The position numbers and the translations under genes are program-made. Below the pieces are notes generated by a model, which searched no databases, was not told where the DNA came from, and saw only the letters and a program-made list of their open reading frames with translations. This document shows positions 54,041 through 63,660 of a stretch of 64,000 nucleotides of DNA, piece by piece. The stretch is from Tricholomella constricta (lineage: Eukaryota; Basidiomycota; Agaricomycetes; Agaricales; Lyophyllaceae), in NCBI GenBank assembly GCA_013368375.1, contig JAACJP010000006.1, forward strand, positions 1,116,001 to 1,180,000. Reading direction: 5' to 3'. Positions within the stretch are counted from its first letter, which is position 1. Every line of letters begins with the position of its first letter.

Positions 54041-54537
54041 TGTTAGGGGAACACCTGTTTGGTGATCACGTGACCATCCGATTCCTCGGACGAGCACGTG
54101 ACCGACCGCTCCCCAGATGATCGCGATCCCGACCCCGACGCTCCGCCCCAAGCATCGGTGTACATACTTATAACTTCCTGTCGTTACTTCCCCTTCCAGC
54201 GCGCGCCCGATCCCGATTCCCGACATCCCGACGTCGGTCACCCGACCTCGTGCGCCTGCACCCTGAGCCACGAGGATCGGACAGCGTCGGGAACGTGTAC
54301 ATACACGCGCCGCTGCCCATCCGTTATCATTTACGTACCATACACCCCAGAGAGCCGGCCCTCAAGTAGTTACTCGTATATAGTCATCCTCCTGACATGG
54401 GGGAATCCTTTACTCTATTCTCATTGGATTCCCCTCTGCCAGGTAGGTCTACTTACGTTCTCTCTAATCGTACATAATATAACATTGGATTCCCCTCTGC
54501 CAGCACGACTAAGCTCTGCGCTGAGGTCGCCCTAACA
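54041..54537 (+). repeat. 5' LTR of element A (497 bp)
   Basis: TGTTAGGGG...GCCCTAACA. Two CACGTG boxes near the start (about 54068 and 54096), TATA at 54376-54383, ACTCTATTCT at 54412-54421, and two copies of CATTGGATTCCCCTCTGCCA in the R/U5 part. Confidence 0.97.
54376..54421 (+). promoter_or_regulatory. LTR promoter core and predicted RNA 5' end
   Basis: GTATATAG at 54376-54383 is followed about 30 nt later by TTTACTCTATTCT (54409-54421), the expected transcription start. The RNA 5' end would therefore carry the segment that pairs with the primer-binding site at 54540. The start site is inferred from TATA spacing only. Confidence 0.6.
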
Positions 54538-54539
54538 GC

Positions 54540-54549
54540 AGAATAGAGT
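54540..54549 (+). promoter_or_regulatory. Self-priming primer-binding site, element A
   Basis: AGAATAGAGT starts two bases inside the LTR and is complementary to ACTCTATTCT (54412-54421). The match is ten bases here, thirteen in B and twelve in C. Confidence 0.7.
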
Positions 54550-54664
54550 CACTCTAGAAACCCGACGAAGCCGACCGATCCGCTTCCGCGCCGAAACACG
54601 CGTCTGCTACACGCGACCGTCCAACGCGCGCTCGCCCCGATCGCCCGTCCAGTCCCGTTTCGAG

Positions 54665-55885
54665 ATGTCCGAATTTGGTGACATGTCGCAGCGACCGTTC
54701 TCTCCCTTCCTCACGACGGAGGAGCGGTTGGCGAATATGGAAGCCACAATTTCGGCTCTCTCTGCCTCCAATACCTCCAACTCGGCCTCTATGGACCGCC
54801 TCTCCGCTCTTTTCGAAAAATTCATGTCGGGGACACCCCCCAATCCCACCCCCGCTGCTCCCGAAGCAGACACGACCCCCCCGCCGCCTGAGACGACCAC
54901 CCCGCTGCCAGGCTCTCCGCGATCGGGATCGCACCACCTCCGACCGTCGCCCCCTCCCATTTACGACGGCGCCCGATCGGGCGGTCGCGCGTTCTTGAAC
55001 GCCTGCAAGCTCTACTTCTCCTTGTGCGGGGGAAGTTTCGCCGACGACCACGCCCGAATAGTATGGGTGCTGTCGTACATGCAGCACGGGCGAGCCGCCG
55101 ACTTCGTCAGTCGGGTGTTCCAGTTCGGAACCGCCAAGGACGTCTTTCCCGCCTGGAAGGACTTCGAAGACACCTTCCGTGGCGAGTTCTTCCTCTTCGA
55201 CGAGGTCGCCGATGCCGCGCTCATCCTGGAGTCGACGGCGTACTTCCAGAACGGTCGATCGATCGACGAGTACATCGACTCGTTCCGATCCCTGTGGGTC
55301 AAGGCGGGCTACCCAGATGGGCGTCACCTGGTCCTCAAATTCCGTCGGGGAATGGACCCGAAGCTCTCGAGGCGACTCGGAAGCATCACCACGGGTCGCC
55401 CGCACGATGAGAAGATTGAGGAGTGGCTGAGGATCGCTCGTTCTCAAGACTTCATCATGAGGTCGGAGGACGACTTCCACCGTCGGATGGCCCCGACAAA
55501 GGCGCCCGACAGCCGCCCGCCCACCACCGCAGCTGCACGATGGGCGTTCGCTACTGCCCCCGCTCCCGCTCCCGCTCCCGCTCCCGCTCCCCCCGCCCCC
55601 CGCGCTCCTGCCGCACCAGCCCCCAGGCCGATCCCCCAGGGCATCCCAATGGACGTAGATCGGATGCGCGATCGAGTCGCGCCTGCCGACGACCACTGTT
55701 TTCGGTGCAAGAAAAAGGGTCACTACTCTCGTGACTGCCCTTTGCGCTGGGACGTGCGCCACATGCTCGATGATGAGCTGGAGGCGCTTATCATGGAACG
55801 TCTAGCTCGCAAGGACGCAGTCCCCGCCGACCCGACTCCATCGTCGGCCGACGCGACCGCCTCCGACGCCGAGGAGGGTTTTTAA
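54665..55885 (+). CDS. gag: Gag of element A
   Basis: 406 residues. Ser/Thr/Pro-rich N-terminus with a predicted helix (ERLANMEATISAL), capsid-like core (about 100-260), an Ala-Pro hexanucleotide repeat (about 55558-55594), and CCHC knuckle CFRCKKKGHYSRDC. It ends TAA at 55883-55885, immediately after GGGTTTT. Particle protein; no separate nucleocapsid ORF. Confidence 0.94.
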   Translation: MSEFGDMSQRPFSPFLTTEERLANMEATISALSASNTSNSASMDRLSALFEKFMSGTPPNPTPAAPEADTTPPPPETTTPLPGSPRSGSHHLRPSPPPIYDGARSGGRAFLNACKLYFSLCGGSFADDHARIVWVLSYMQHGRAADFVSRVFQFGTAKDVFPAWKDFEDTFRGEFFLFDEVADAALILESTAYFQNGRSIDEYIDSFRSLWVKAGYPDGRHLVLKFRRGMDPKLSRRLGSITTGRPHDEKIEEWLRIARSQDFIMRSEDDFHRRMAPTKAPDSRPPTTAAARWAFATAPAPAPAPAPAPPAPRAPAAPAPRPIPQGIPMDVDRMRDRVAPADDHCFRCKKKGHYSRDCPLRWDVRHMLDDELEALIMERLARKDAVPADPTPSSADATASDAEEGF

Positions 55886-55918
55886 TTACACAACGGGTGG
55901 AACGTACGCCCCCGTTGT
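55876..55918 (+). promoter_or_regulatory. -1 ribosomal frameshift signal (heptamer plus stem-loop)
   Basis: Slippery G-GGT-TTT at 55876-55882 in the gag frame is followed at once by the TAA stop. A seven-base spacer leads to a perfect 8-bp stem, ACAACGGG (55890-55897) with CCCGTTGT (55911-55918), and a 13-base loop. The pol frame is -1 and open from before the heptamer. The same heptamer and stem are kept in A' (2209-2215) and B (15282-15323). Confidence 0.8.
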
Positions 55919-58900
55919 CTAGTCGTAATCGGTTCGCTCCTTTATCCGTAGAATACGCCAATACACCTAATATTGCTGCTATTCCGACGAGTGAACCGAC
56001 CGACAAAGACGTACAAAACCCCTCCGACCCGACGACACCAATCGCAGTCGCAAAGCCGATCGCCCCGTCGCGTCGTGGCCTACCCCGCTGGGAAAAGCGA
56101 CTCCCTAGTCGCTTCATCGCCGCTGCCTCCCCCTGCCCCAGATCCCTGTGGCTCAACGTCGAACTGGAGACCACCGACACCCAGGAGTCGCATGCCGTCA
56201 CTGCCCTAGTGGACAGCGGAGCGACTGGCAGTTTTCTCAATGTTGCTTTCGTCGAGAAACACAAGCTCACAACCAAGGTGCTTAGTCGGCCATCCCCGGT
56301 TTACAATGTGGACGGCACTCTCAACGAAGGCGGTTCGGTCTCTTGCATTGTAGAAGCTGTCTTGCGATACAACGGTCATACCGAACGAGCCGTCTTCGGG
56401 GTCACCCAGTTAGGCAAGCAAGACATGATCCTCGGGTTCAACTGGCTTAAAAACCATAACCCCGAGATCGACTGGGAGACCAAGGAGGTGAAGATGAGTC
56501 GCTGTCCGACGCAGTGCGGCACCTGCAAGGACGAGGTCAAAGCCGATCGACGCGCACGCACCAAAGTGCGCGCAGCGATCCGCGCCTGTCGAGCCGACGG
56601 TATACCGATGACTGAGCCCGACCTGCGAGCCCCGACCAACCCGTATGTTGAGGACGACTCTGATGAGGAGGAGTTCCTCCCCTACACCCCGGTCCTGGAG
56701 GAACCTGACCCAGAGTCTGACGACTTCCTGGTGGAAACCTTCCTGAGTGGTGATCGCATCTTCGCGACCGCGATCCATCCGACTCCGACCGCCGAACATA
56801 TTCGGGCCAGCCAAACGACATCGCAGCGACTTGCGGAAGCGCACGCTGCTAACTCCGTGCCCAGAACTTTCCGCGACGCAGTACCGACCCACCTCCACGA
56901 CTTTGAAGATGTCTTCTCCAAAGTCGCATTCGATGAGCTTCCAGAGCGCAAGCAATGGGACCATGCCATCGAACTGGAGCCGGGCGCGTCGCCGACGGGC
57001 ACGAAGGTCTACCCGCTCTCACCGGCAGAACAGGTCGAACTCGACGCGTTCCTCAAGGAGAACCTCGAGACAGGTCGCATCCGACCGTCCAAGTCGCCCA
57101 TGGCGTCGCCGGTCTTCTTCATCAAGAAGAAGGACGGGTCGCTCCGACTGGTTCAGGACTATCGGACGCTCAATGCGCTCACGGTGAAGAACCGATACCC
57201 GCTGCCCCTCATTAGCGAACTGGTGAATAACCTTCGCGGCGCGCGGTACTTCACCAAGTTGGACGTCCGATGGGGGTACAACAACGTACGGATCAAGGAA
57301 GGCGACGAGTGGAAGGCAGCGTTTCGGACGAATCGCGGCCTCTTCGAGCCGCTCGTCATGTTCTTCGGCCTCACGAACAGCCCCGCCACATTTCAGACCA
57401 TGATGAATGATATCTTCCGCGATCTGATCGCTGAAGGTGTTGTTTGCGTGTACCTCGATGACATCTTGATTTATACAAAGACGCTAGAGGAACACCATCG
57501 GGTCACGCGACTGGTACTGGACCGACTCCGCGAACATCAGCTGTTCCTAAAGCCCGAGAAATGCGAATTTGAGCAGACTAAGATCGAGTATCTCGGGCTG
57601 ATCATCTCGCAAGGGCAAGCGGAAATGGATCCGGTTAAAGTCGCTGGAGTGTTGGAATGGCCGGCGCCAAAGAACAAGAAGGAGGTGCAAGCGTTCCTAG
57701 GCTTCACCAATTTCTACCGACGGTTCATCCAGGACTTCTCGCACCACGCCCGACCCCTGTTCGATCTGACAGGCAAGGACGTCGCCTGGCGATGGGGAGA
57801 GTCGGAGCAGTCGGCCTTTGCCCTTCTGAAGTCTGCGATCACATCGGGGCCAGTCCTCATGTTCCCCGACGACGATCGACCGTACCGCATCGAAGCCGAC
57901 TCGTCCGACTTCGCAACGGGCGCAGTCCTGTCGCAAGAGTCGCCGTCCGATGGCAAGTGGCACCCGGTCGCGTTCTACTCGAAGAGCTTGAACGCCGTCG
58001 AGCGGAACTACGAGATCCATGACAAAGAGATGCTGGCGATCATCCGGTCTCTGGAGGAATGGCGACACTTCGTAGAAGGCGCAAAGCACAAGGTGGAGAT
58101 CTGGACCGACCACAAGAACCTCGAGTACTTCCTCACCGCGAAGAAACTCAATCGGCGTCAAGCCCGATGGTCGCTTTACCTCGCTAACTTCGACTTCGCC
58201 CTCCACCACCGTCCTGGCCGTAGCATGGGCAAACCCGACGCGTTATCGCGTCGCCCCGACCATGGCGACGGAAGCGCCGACAACGCCAACATCGTGCTGC
58301 TCAAACCAGAATTCTTCGCCGTTCGTGCAACTGAAGGCCTTGCACTGGTCGGAGAGGAGGATGATGTGCTGAAAGCGATCCGCAAGGGCAATCGCGATGG
58401 GGCTCAGGAGGATGCGGTCGCGAAAGCGGCGCAACTGGTCAAAGCATCCAAGATCGCCGGCCGCTCCCTTCGCTTTGGCGAGTGGGGAGAGGAAGGCGGT
58501 CTGCTCACGTTCCGTGGACGGATCTATGTCCCGAACGTCCCAGACCTTCGCCGACGCATTGTGGAGCAGCACCACGACTCCAAGGTCGCCGGTCACCCCG
58601 GTCGCTGGAAGACGCTCGAACTGGTGTCGCGCAACTACTGGTGGCCCCAGATGTCGCGCTTCATCGGTTCGTACACCAGCACCTGTGACATGTGTCTGCG
58701 CACGAAACCTCGCCGCCAACTCCCCGTCGGACAGCTGCAGCCGCTTCCCATCCCCGAAGGCCGATGGAATGTCGTATCGGTCGACTTCATCACCGAACTT
58801 CCAGAGTCCAACGGCCACGACGCGATCATGAATGTCGTGGATTCAGTTGGAAAGCGCGCGCACTTCATCGCGTCGCACACGACTTGTTCGGCCCTGGGAG

Positions 58901-59643
58901 CTGCGAACCTCTACCGTCGCCACGTCTGGAAGCTGCACGGTCTCCCCGACGCATTCGTCTCCGATCGAGGTCCACAGTTCGTCGCCGAGTTCACGCGCGA
59001 ACTGTACAGACTCCTGGGTATCAAGCTGTCGGCCTCGACGGCGTACCACCCACAGACCGACGGACAGACAGAGCGTGTCAACCAGGAACTGGAACAGTTC
59101 TTGCGAGTCTTCTGCAATGAGCGCCAGAACGATTGGGAGGACCTCCTGCCCGACGCCGAATTCAGTTACAACAACCATGTACATTCGGCGACGCAGCAGA
59201 CCCCCTTCCTGCTTGACACTGGTCGGCATCCGCGCATGGGCTTTGAGCCGCGTCGGGGCGCTTCCAAGAACGAGTCAGCAGACGAGTTCGTGGAGCGCAT
59301 GAAGGAAGCACAGGAGGAAGCCAAGGCAGCGCTTTCAAAGGCCAAAGACGACATGGAGCGGTATTACAACCAGCGGCACGCCCCAACGCCCGACTACCAG
59401 CCTGGCGACAAGGTATACTTGGACGCGACCGACATTTCTACGACCCGACCGTCTAAGAAGTTGTCGCATCGCTACCTTGGCCCTTTCGTCGTGCAAAGGC
59501 GAGTCGGCCCGCTGGCATACCGCCTCCTGCTGCCTCAGTCCATGAAGCGCATCCACCCAGTCTTCCACGTCGTGAAGCTCATCCCCGCCATTGCTGATCC
59601 GATCGAAGGTCGTCGATCCGATCCCCCTCCGCCCCCCACATAA
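55882..59643 (+). CDS. pol: Pol of element A (protease, RT, RNase H, integrase)
   Basis: Reached by -1 frameshift; the frame has no ATG at its start. Protease DSGATGSFLNV (56212). RT has KLDVRWGYNN and YLDDILIYT (57453). RNase H has IEADSSDFATG and TDHKNLEYF. The integrase has an HHCC zinc region (HHDSKVAGHPGRW to CDMCLRTKP), SVDFITELP (58782), SDRGPQFV (58962) and TDGQTERVNQE (59059), then a GPY-type region (YLGPFVVQRRVGPLAYRL). All catalytic residues are present. It stops at TAA 59641 because one base is missing relative to element B just before the chromodomain. Confidence 0.94.
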   Translation, partial: LITQRVERTPPLSSRNRFAPLSVEYANTPNIAAIPTSEPTDKDVQNPSDPTTPIAVAKPIAPSRRGLPRWEKRLPSRFIAAASPCPRSLWLNVELETTDTQESHAVTALVDSGATGSFLNVAFVEKHKLTTKVLSRPSPVYNVDGTLNEGGSVSCIVEAVLRYNGHTERAVFGVTQLGKQDMILGFNWLKNHNPEIDWETKEVKMSRCPTQCGTCKDEVKADRRARTKVRAAIRACRADGIPMTEPDLRAPTNPYVEDDSDEEEFLPYTPVLEEPDPESDDFLVETFLSGDRIFATAIHPTPTAEHIRASQTTSQRLAEAHAANSVPRTFRDAVPTHLHDFEDVFSKVAFDELPERKQWDHAIELEPGASPTGTKVYPLSPAEQVELDAFLKENLETGRIRPSKSPMASPVFFIKKKDGSLRLVQDYRTLNALTVKNRYPLPLISELVNNLRGARYFTKLDVRWGYNNVRIKEGDEWKAAFRTNRGLFEPLVMFFGLTNSPATFQTMMNDIFRDLIAEGVVCVYLDDILIYTKTLEEHHRVTRLVLDRLREHQLFLKPEKCEFEQTKIEYLGLIISQGQAEMDPVKVAGVLEWPAPKNKKEVQAFLGFTNFYRRFIQDFSHHARPLFDLTGKDVAWRWGESEQSAFALLKSAITSGPVLMFPDDDRPYRIEADSSDFATGAVLSQESPSDGKWHPVAFYSKSLNAVERNYEIHDKEMLAIIRSLEEWRHFVEGAKHKVEIWTDHKNLEYFLTAKKLNRRQARWSLYLANFDFALHHRPGRSMGKPDALSRRPDHGDGSADNANIVLLKPEFFAVRATEGLALVGEEDDVLKAIRKGNRDGAQEDAVAKAAQLVKASKIAGRSLRFGEWGEEGGLLTFRGRIYVPNVPDLRRRIVEQHHDSKVAGHPGRWKTLELVSRNYWWPQMSRFIGSYTSTCDMCLRTKPRRQLPVGQLQPLPIPEGRWNVVSVDFITELPESNGHDAIMNVVDSVGKRAHFIASHTTCSALGAANLYRRHVWKLHGLPDAFVSDRGPQFVAEFTRELYRLLGIKLSASTAYHPQTDGQTERVNQELEQFLRVFCNERQNDWEDLLPDAEFSYNNHVHSATQQTPFLLDTGRHPRMGFEPRRGASKNESADEFVERMKEAQEEAKAALSKAKDDMERYYNQRHAPTPDYQPGDKVYLDATDISTTRPSKKLSHRYLGPFVVQRRVGPLAYRLLLPQSMKRIHPVFHVVKLIPAIADPIEGRRSDPPPPPT

Positions 59644-59915
59644 TCGACGACGAACCCCATTACGAAGTTGAAAAGATCCTCGATAGCCGAACCTTCCGCA
59701 AAAAACTACAGTACAAGGTCCTGTGGAAGGGCTATGGTTACGAAGAAGCTTCTTGGGAACCTCGCGAAAATGTCGCCGCCCCCGATCTGGTACGCAAATT
59801 TCACCGCGACAACCCCGACGCCCCACGCCACATTCGTGGCATCTTCACTCTATCCCCCGCCATCTTCGCCACCGTCACCGCGCACCGAGTCGTTGCGATT
59901 CAAAAGGGGGGGTGA
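59640..59915 (+). pseudogene. Out-of-frame chromodomain of element A
   Basis: Downstream of the pol stop, another frame reads HYEVEKILDSRTFRKK, then LWKGYGYEEASWEPRENV, a chromodomain, and ends before the purine tract. In element B the same junction is one base longer (CCCCCTGACAT against CCCCCCACAT), which keeps it in frame. A single deletion in a C-run separates it from pol here, unless this is a base-call error. Confidence 0.8.
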
Positions 59916-60412
59916 TGTTAGGGGAACACCTGTTTGGTGATCACGTGACCATCCGATTCCTCGGACGAGCACGTGACCGACCGCTCCCCAGATGATCGCG
60001 ATCCCGACCCCGACGCTCCGCCCCAAGCATCGGTGTACATACTTATAACTTCCTGTCGTTACTTCCCCTTCCAGCGCGCGCCCGATCCCGATTCCCGACA
60101 TCCCGACGTCGGTCACCCGACCTCGTGCGCCTGCACCCTGAGCCACGAGGATCGGACAGCGTCGGGAACGTGTACATACACGCGCCGCTGCCCATCCGTT
60201 ATCATTTACGTACCATACACCCCAGAGAGCCGGCCCTCAAGTAGTTACTCGTATATAGTCATCCTCCTGACATGGGGGAATCCTTTACTCTATTCTCATT
60301 GGATTCCCCTCTGCCAGGTAGGTCTACTTACGTTCTCTCTAATCGTACATAATATAACATTGGATTCCCCTCTGCCAGCACGACTAAGCTCTGCGCTGAG
60401 GTCGCCCTAACA
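59916..60412 (+). repeat. 3' LTR of element A (497 bp)
   Basis: Appears identical to the 5' LTR and is followed by the GAAAT duplicate at 60413-60417. Confidence 0.97.
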
Positions 60413-60576
60413 GAAATAGCCCAAAATCATGGGCTTTCCCAACATGTGAGCAGAGCGGGTTTGAGGAAGCAAACTCACGTGGCAATGATGTCATGGTTAC
60501 CATATATGGTAAGCCCCTGATTACCTAGTTAGTTAGTTGGGCTGCCTTCCTCTTAAAAATATATTCGACCCTAGGT

Positions 60577-63125
60577 TTATTTTTCATTTATTGGAGCACC
60601 CTTGGATAGCCTATTCAGCGTCCAGACATCGAAGGACCCACGATAGGCTTTTCCTGTATGATTGAAGGTCCCAATCTTGAGTGAAATAGCTAATTAGCAA
60701 CGCTGTGACTGCGACATTTGATCTGGCGTACCTTTAAATTGTGGCACAAGGAATAGTCACGCATTAGATTGACGGCGAAACGTGGAGAGGCATTGTATGA
60801 TCCAAATCGCTTCACTATATTTTGATGAACATCGCCTTCAACATGATTAGTGCCACGAATGCAGCGATACAGTGAAAGCCCATCCTGATCAGTCCCGTGT
60901 GACATAAACAGCTCGATATGCGGTGGATCAGAATAAAATCCAAGGCGAATGTTCTTGAGCACATTTTCGGCTTTTTTCCAGGATGCCTCGTTGAAGAGAG
61001 GTTGTCCCGTCTTCGCGTCTTTCAGAGGACCAAAGACAGAGAGCACCTCCGAAACACGCTGATAAAGGACGTCGGGACGAGGAACAAAGCGTCTAACACG
61101 ACGCCAGACCCATTCAGACCGCCACAAAACAATTTGGTCCCATGAAATATTGCGTTTGGCCAGAACAGCTTCAAGTTTGGCCTTGTCATCTGGATCGGGA
61201 AGAAAGAGTGCATCACGAAGTGCACGTGCAAATGGGCGGCGAAGACCATGATGGAGGGGTATTTTGAACTGGTCCATGAGATGCCAGAGATCTCCGTAGA
61301 CTCGTGTTCGAATTTCAGTGTCAATGTAGGTAAGAGACGGATCCTCGAGCACATTTTGGGCTGTGGCTGCACTTGATGAATCTCTCTTCGAATCCTTCAC
61401 AGACTGTTCTTCCTCGACATCATAAGGCATACTAACAGGCCACATTCCCATCTCATGATGATCTGCATGAGCGTCGTCAGAATGACTTGGTGGCTGACCG
61501 TCGGTCGGTGACTCCAAATAGGCAGGTGTAGGAGAGACATAGGGCAGCGGCGGAAGGGGTGCAGATCGAGAAGGATTTGGACCAGGAGGTAAATTGTCGG
61601 TGACCTGAACATCCTTTGTGAAGCAAAGAAGCGAAAATGTTTCACCACCTGAGGAGATTTTGTGCAATGGTGTATCTTGTTTCGATCTAAGGAGGTCTCC
61701 GTGTATGAGATAGCCGGCCTGTATAATTGTCGTCACGTTCACGATTACATGAGATTTGGTGACCTTGACGGTGTTCATGTGCGTAGGCCGGTCAGGAGAA
61801 ATGAAGCCATAGGCAACGGTAGAGGTCTGATCACGCGATACGATTTTCACGCGAGTCCCTGCTGCAGTTGATGGAGTGACCGGAAGGCCAACAGGATTAT
61901 CCGAGAAGGTGTCGAAAATGGTCCAGGTAGCAGAAACGTCAAGGGCTGCATATTTCTGCTGACGTGGAGATAACTCAGCATTATCCCAAGTGTTGCTCAC
62001 GCGAACACCCTCGTCTTTTGGAAGATACCGGCGAAGAACGAAAGCTGTAAGGTCAGCAAGGCTGACGTTGGCATGCTTTGCTATGCTACGTTGTTTCGCA
62101 ATAGCACCGAGTTCCACTGCACCAACAAATGGAAGGTCGTCCTTCCCAAACCCGCAGTCCTTGAAGAGGCGAGTGAGGTCAGCCTTGATGTGAACACCAA
62201 CTTTTTTGATGCGGGAGCTCCTGAGGAGCACGACGAGTGCATGTGGCGGATGTAGATAACCATCGTCATGCACAAAGCAAGAAAGCTATAATGTCCAAGT
62301 CTGCTTAGATTAAAAAATGTTACAAGAGACGAGAACCTTACCTGAATCAAATATATACATTTGTTGAAGGCTATAGAAACGACTGCGACCCGCCCGAAAA
62401 TCCCATTTGCACGGTCCACTGACCACTCCATATCCATTGCGAGGGAGAGAGATTCACTTTCTGGAAGCTTATCCAAGCCTTCCATGATGATGTTCAAGTG
62501 CGTGTTGATTTGGTATGCTGACTGGAGAGTGGTGTAGCTCCAATCGGATGGGATATCCAGCTCGGGAAAAGTTGATAAAGCAGGACATGGTACAACATCG
62601 TGTTTGAGTGACGGAATGACGCGTTCCAGCTCATTCTTGTCTGTGACGGAGTCTGTGAATATGGCCTCAACATCGCCATGGCCGTATTTGCGCAGGGAAT
62701 GGGGAATGTTAGCAATCGGAGGCATGCACTGATTGTGGGCCTTCGTTGGGGTAAAAGTCATCTGGCGAATTTCGGTGTACTCATTTACGGTTGTATGTAG
62801 CGCGCCGAATACAGGTTCACCACCCACTTTTCCAAGGTGCTTTGGAACCTGATAAAATTCTCAGTCTTGTCGTTCACTGAGGTCCGAAATATATAAATAC
62901 CTTGTGGCTATGATCAATGCATAGAATGCGCGCAGAAAGCATTGACATTTGCTGGTCAATTTCGTGGGCGTGTGACTCGACGAAGTTGTCATAAAACGCC
63001 CGAAAGAATCCGGCAGAAGGGACATATCCTCCATATCCCGTCAAATCATCCCATGCAGAGAAATGTTCATGTGGTTTGAGTAACCCGGTGATCGACGAGT
63101 TCGCCCGAATCTTCACCCACTCTAG
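60577..63125 (-). CDS. DDE transposase with inserted DEDDy exonuclease, copy 2 (5' incomplete)
   Basis: Exons (about 63125)-62901, 62848-62342, 62285-60732 and 60675-60577 join in frame with introns of 52, 56 and 56 bp, about 790 residues. First catalytic Asp in CIDHSHK (62913-62915); second in FTDSVTDK (62651-62653). The exonuclease domain follows: LAMDMEW (D-x-E), KVGVHIKADLTRL (Asp) and YAALDV (Y-x3-D). A Ser/Pro linker comes next, then a helical region (RALRDALFLPDPDDKAK), the Glu in RCIRGTNHVEGDVH (60837-60839), and the end GTFNHTGKAYRGSF. All DDE and DEDDy residues are present. The zinc-ribbon N-terminus of copy 1 and the last C-terminal blocks (LPEQLK, zinc knuckles) are missing, so it may be inactive although open. 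Confidence 0.8.
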
Positions 63126-63660
63126 GTAAGATAGGCCTCACTCAGATGCGACGAACCTCAGGGTCTGTGACTTGATGTGACATTATACTGAGCAGGTTCC
63201 CCATGCCCGATCTGGACACTTTGGACAATTGACGCGCGCTGTGGAATTCAACGAGAAATTGACAACATGAGGATATTTTATGCATGTACTTAGTGAGCAT
63301 GTAGTATGGATTAAGGTATTATAAATTATCAGGCCCACACTGAATCGAAGCTCTCCATGATCCCTTCAGGAAGGACACAATGTCCACAGTATTTTGTTGC
63401 TGCCCAAGGGGGCACCGGCCCGGGAATCCCGTACCGGGACCCTGTTAGTTAGTCCAGCCTTTGGGCGCGAAAAAAAAATATGGACGCCTCCAGAACAGGG
63501 CTTCAGAACACCAAATTAAATACATTAGAACATATTATAGTATCTACAGATGATATGGGAAGCAGTGCAGCCCCAAGAGAGGCTTTACAATGCCAGAAAG
63601 CGAGTCAAAATGTAATCCTTCCATATTTGGGCATTTTTTATCTATTGCATCATAGTACCG
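63126..63660. other. Spacer with traces of transposase N-terminus
   Basis: On the minus strand near 63200-63235 a short stretch encodes NCPKCPDRAWGTCS, recalling the zinc-ribbon block of copy 1. Near 63410-63450 lies GGCCCGGGAATCCCGTACCG, followed by CCCTGTTAGTTAGTCC. No intact gene. Confidence 0.45.

Larger units (their letters stand above)
54041..60412 (+). mobile_element. Ty3/gypsy chromovirus A, complete (6372 bp)
   Basis: Two 497-bp LTRs that look identical, flanked by GAAAT (54036-54040 and 60413-60417). Gag and pol are open and linked by a -1 frameshift site. Only the chromodomain is out of frame. Self-priming site after the 5' LTR, purine tract AAAAGGGGGGGTGA before the 3' LTR. A very recent insertion. 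Confidence 0.98.

Noticed and set aside
54098..54535. 145-codon ORF inside the LTR of family A, repeated in all copies
   Set aside because: Identical only because the LTRs are identical. It spans the TATA box and priming site, and is shortened and altered in B and C.
54554..55762. 400-residue antisense ORF opposite gag (also at 2329-3531)
   Set aside because: It mirrors a GC-rich gag frame, is broken in the B copy and has no domain; a codon-bias shadow.
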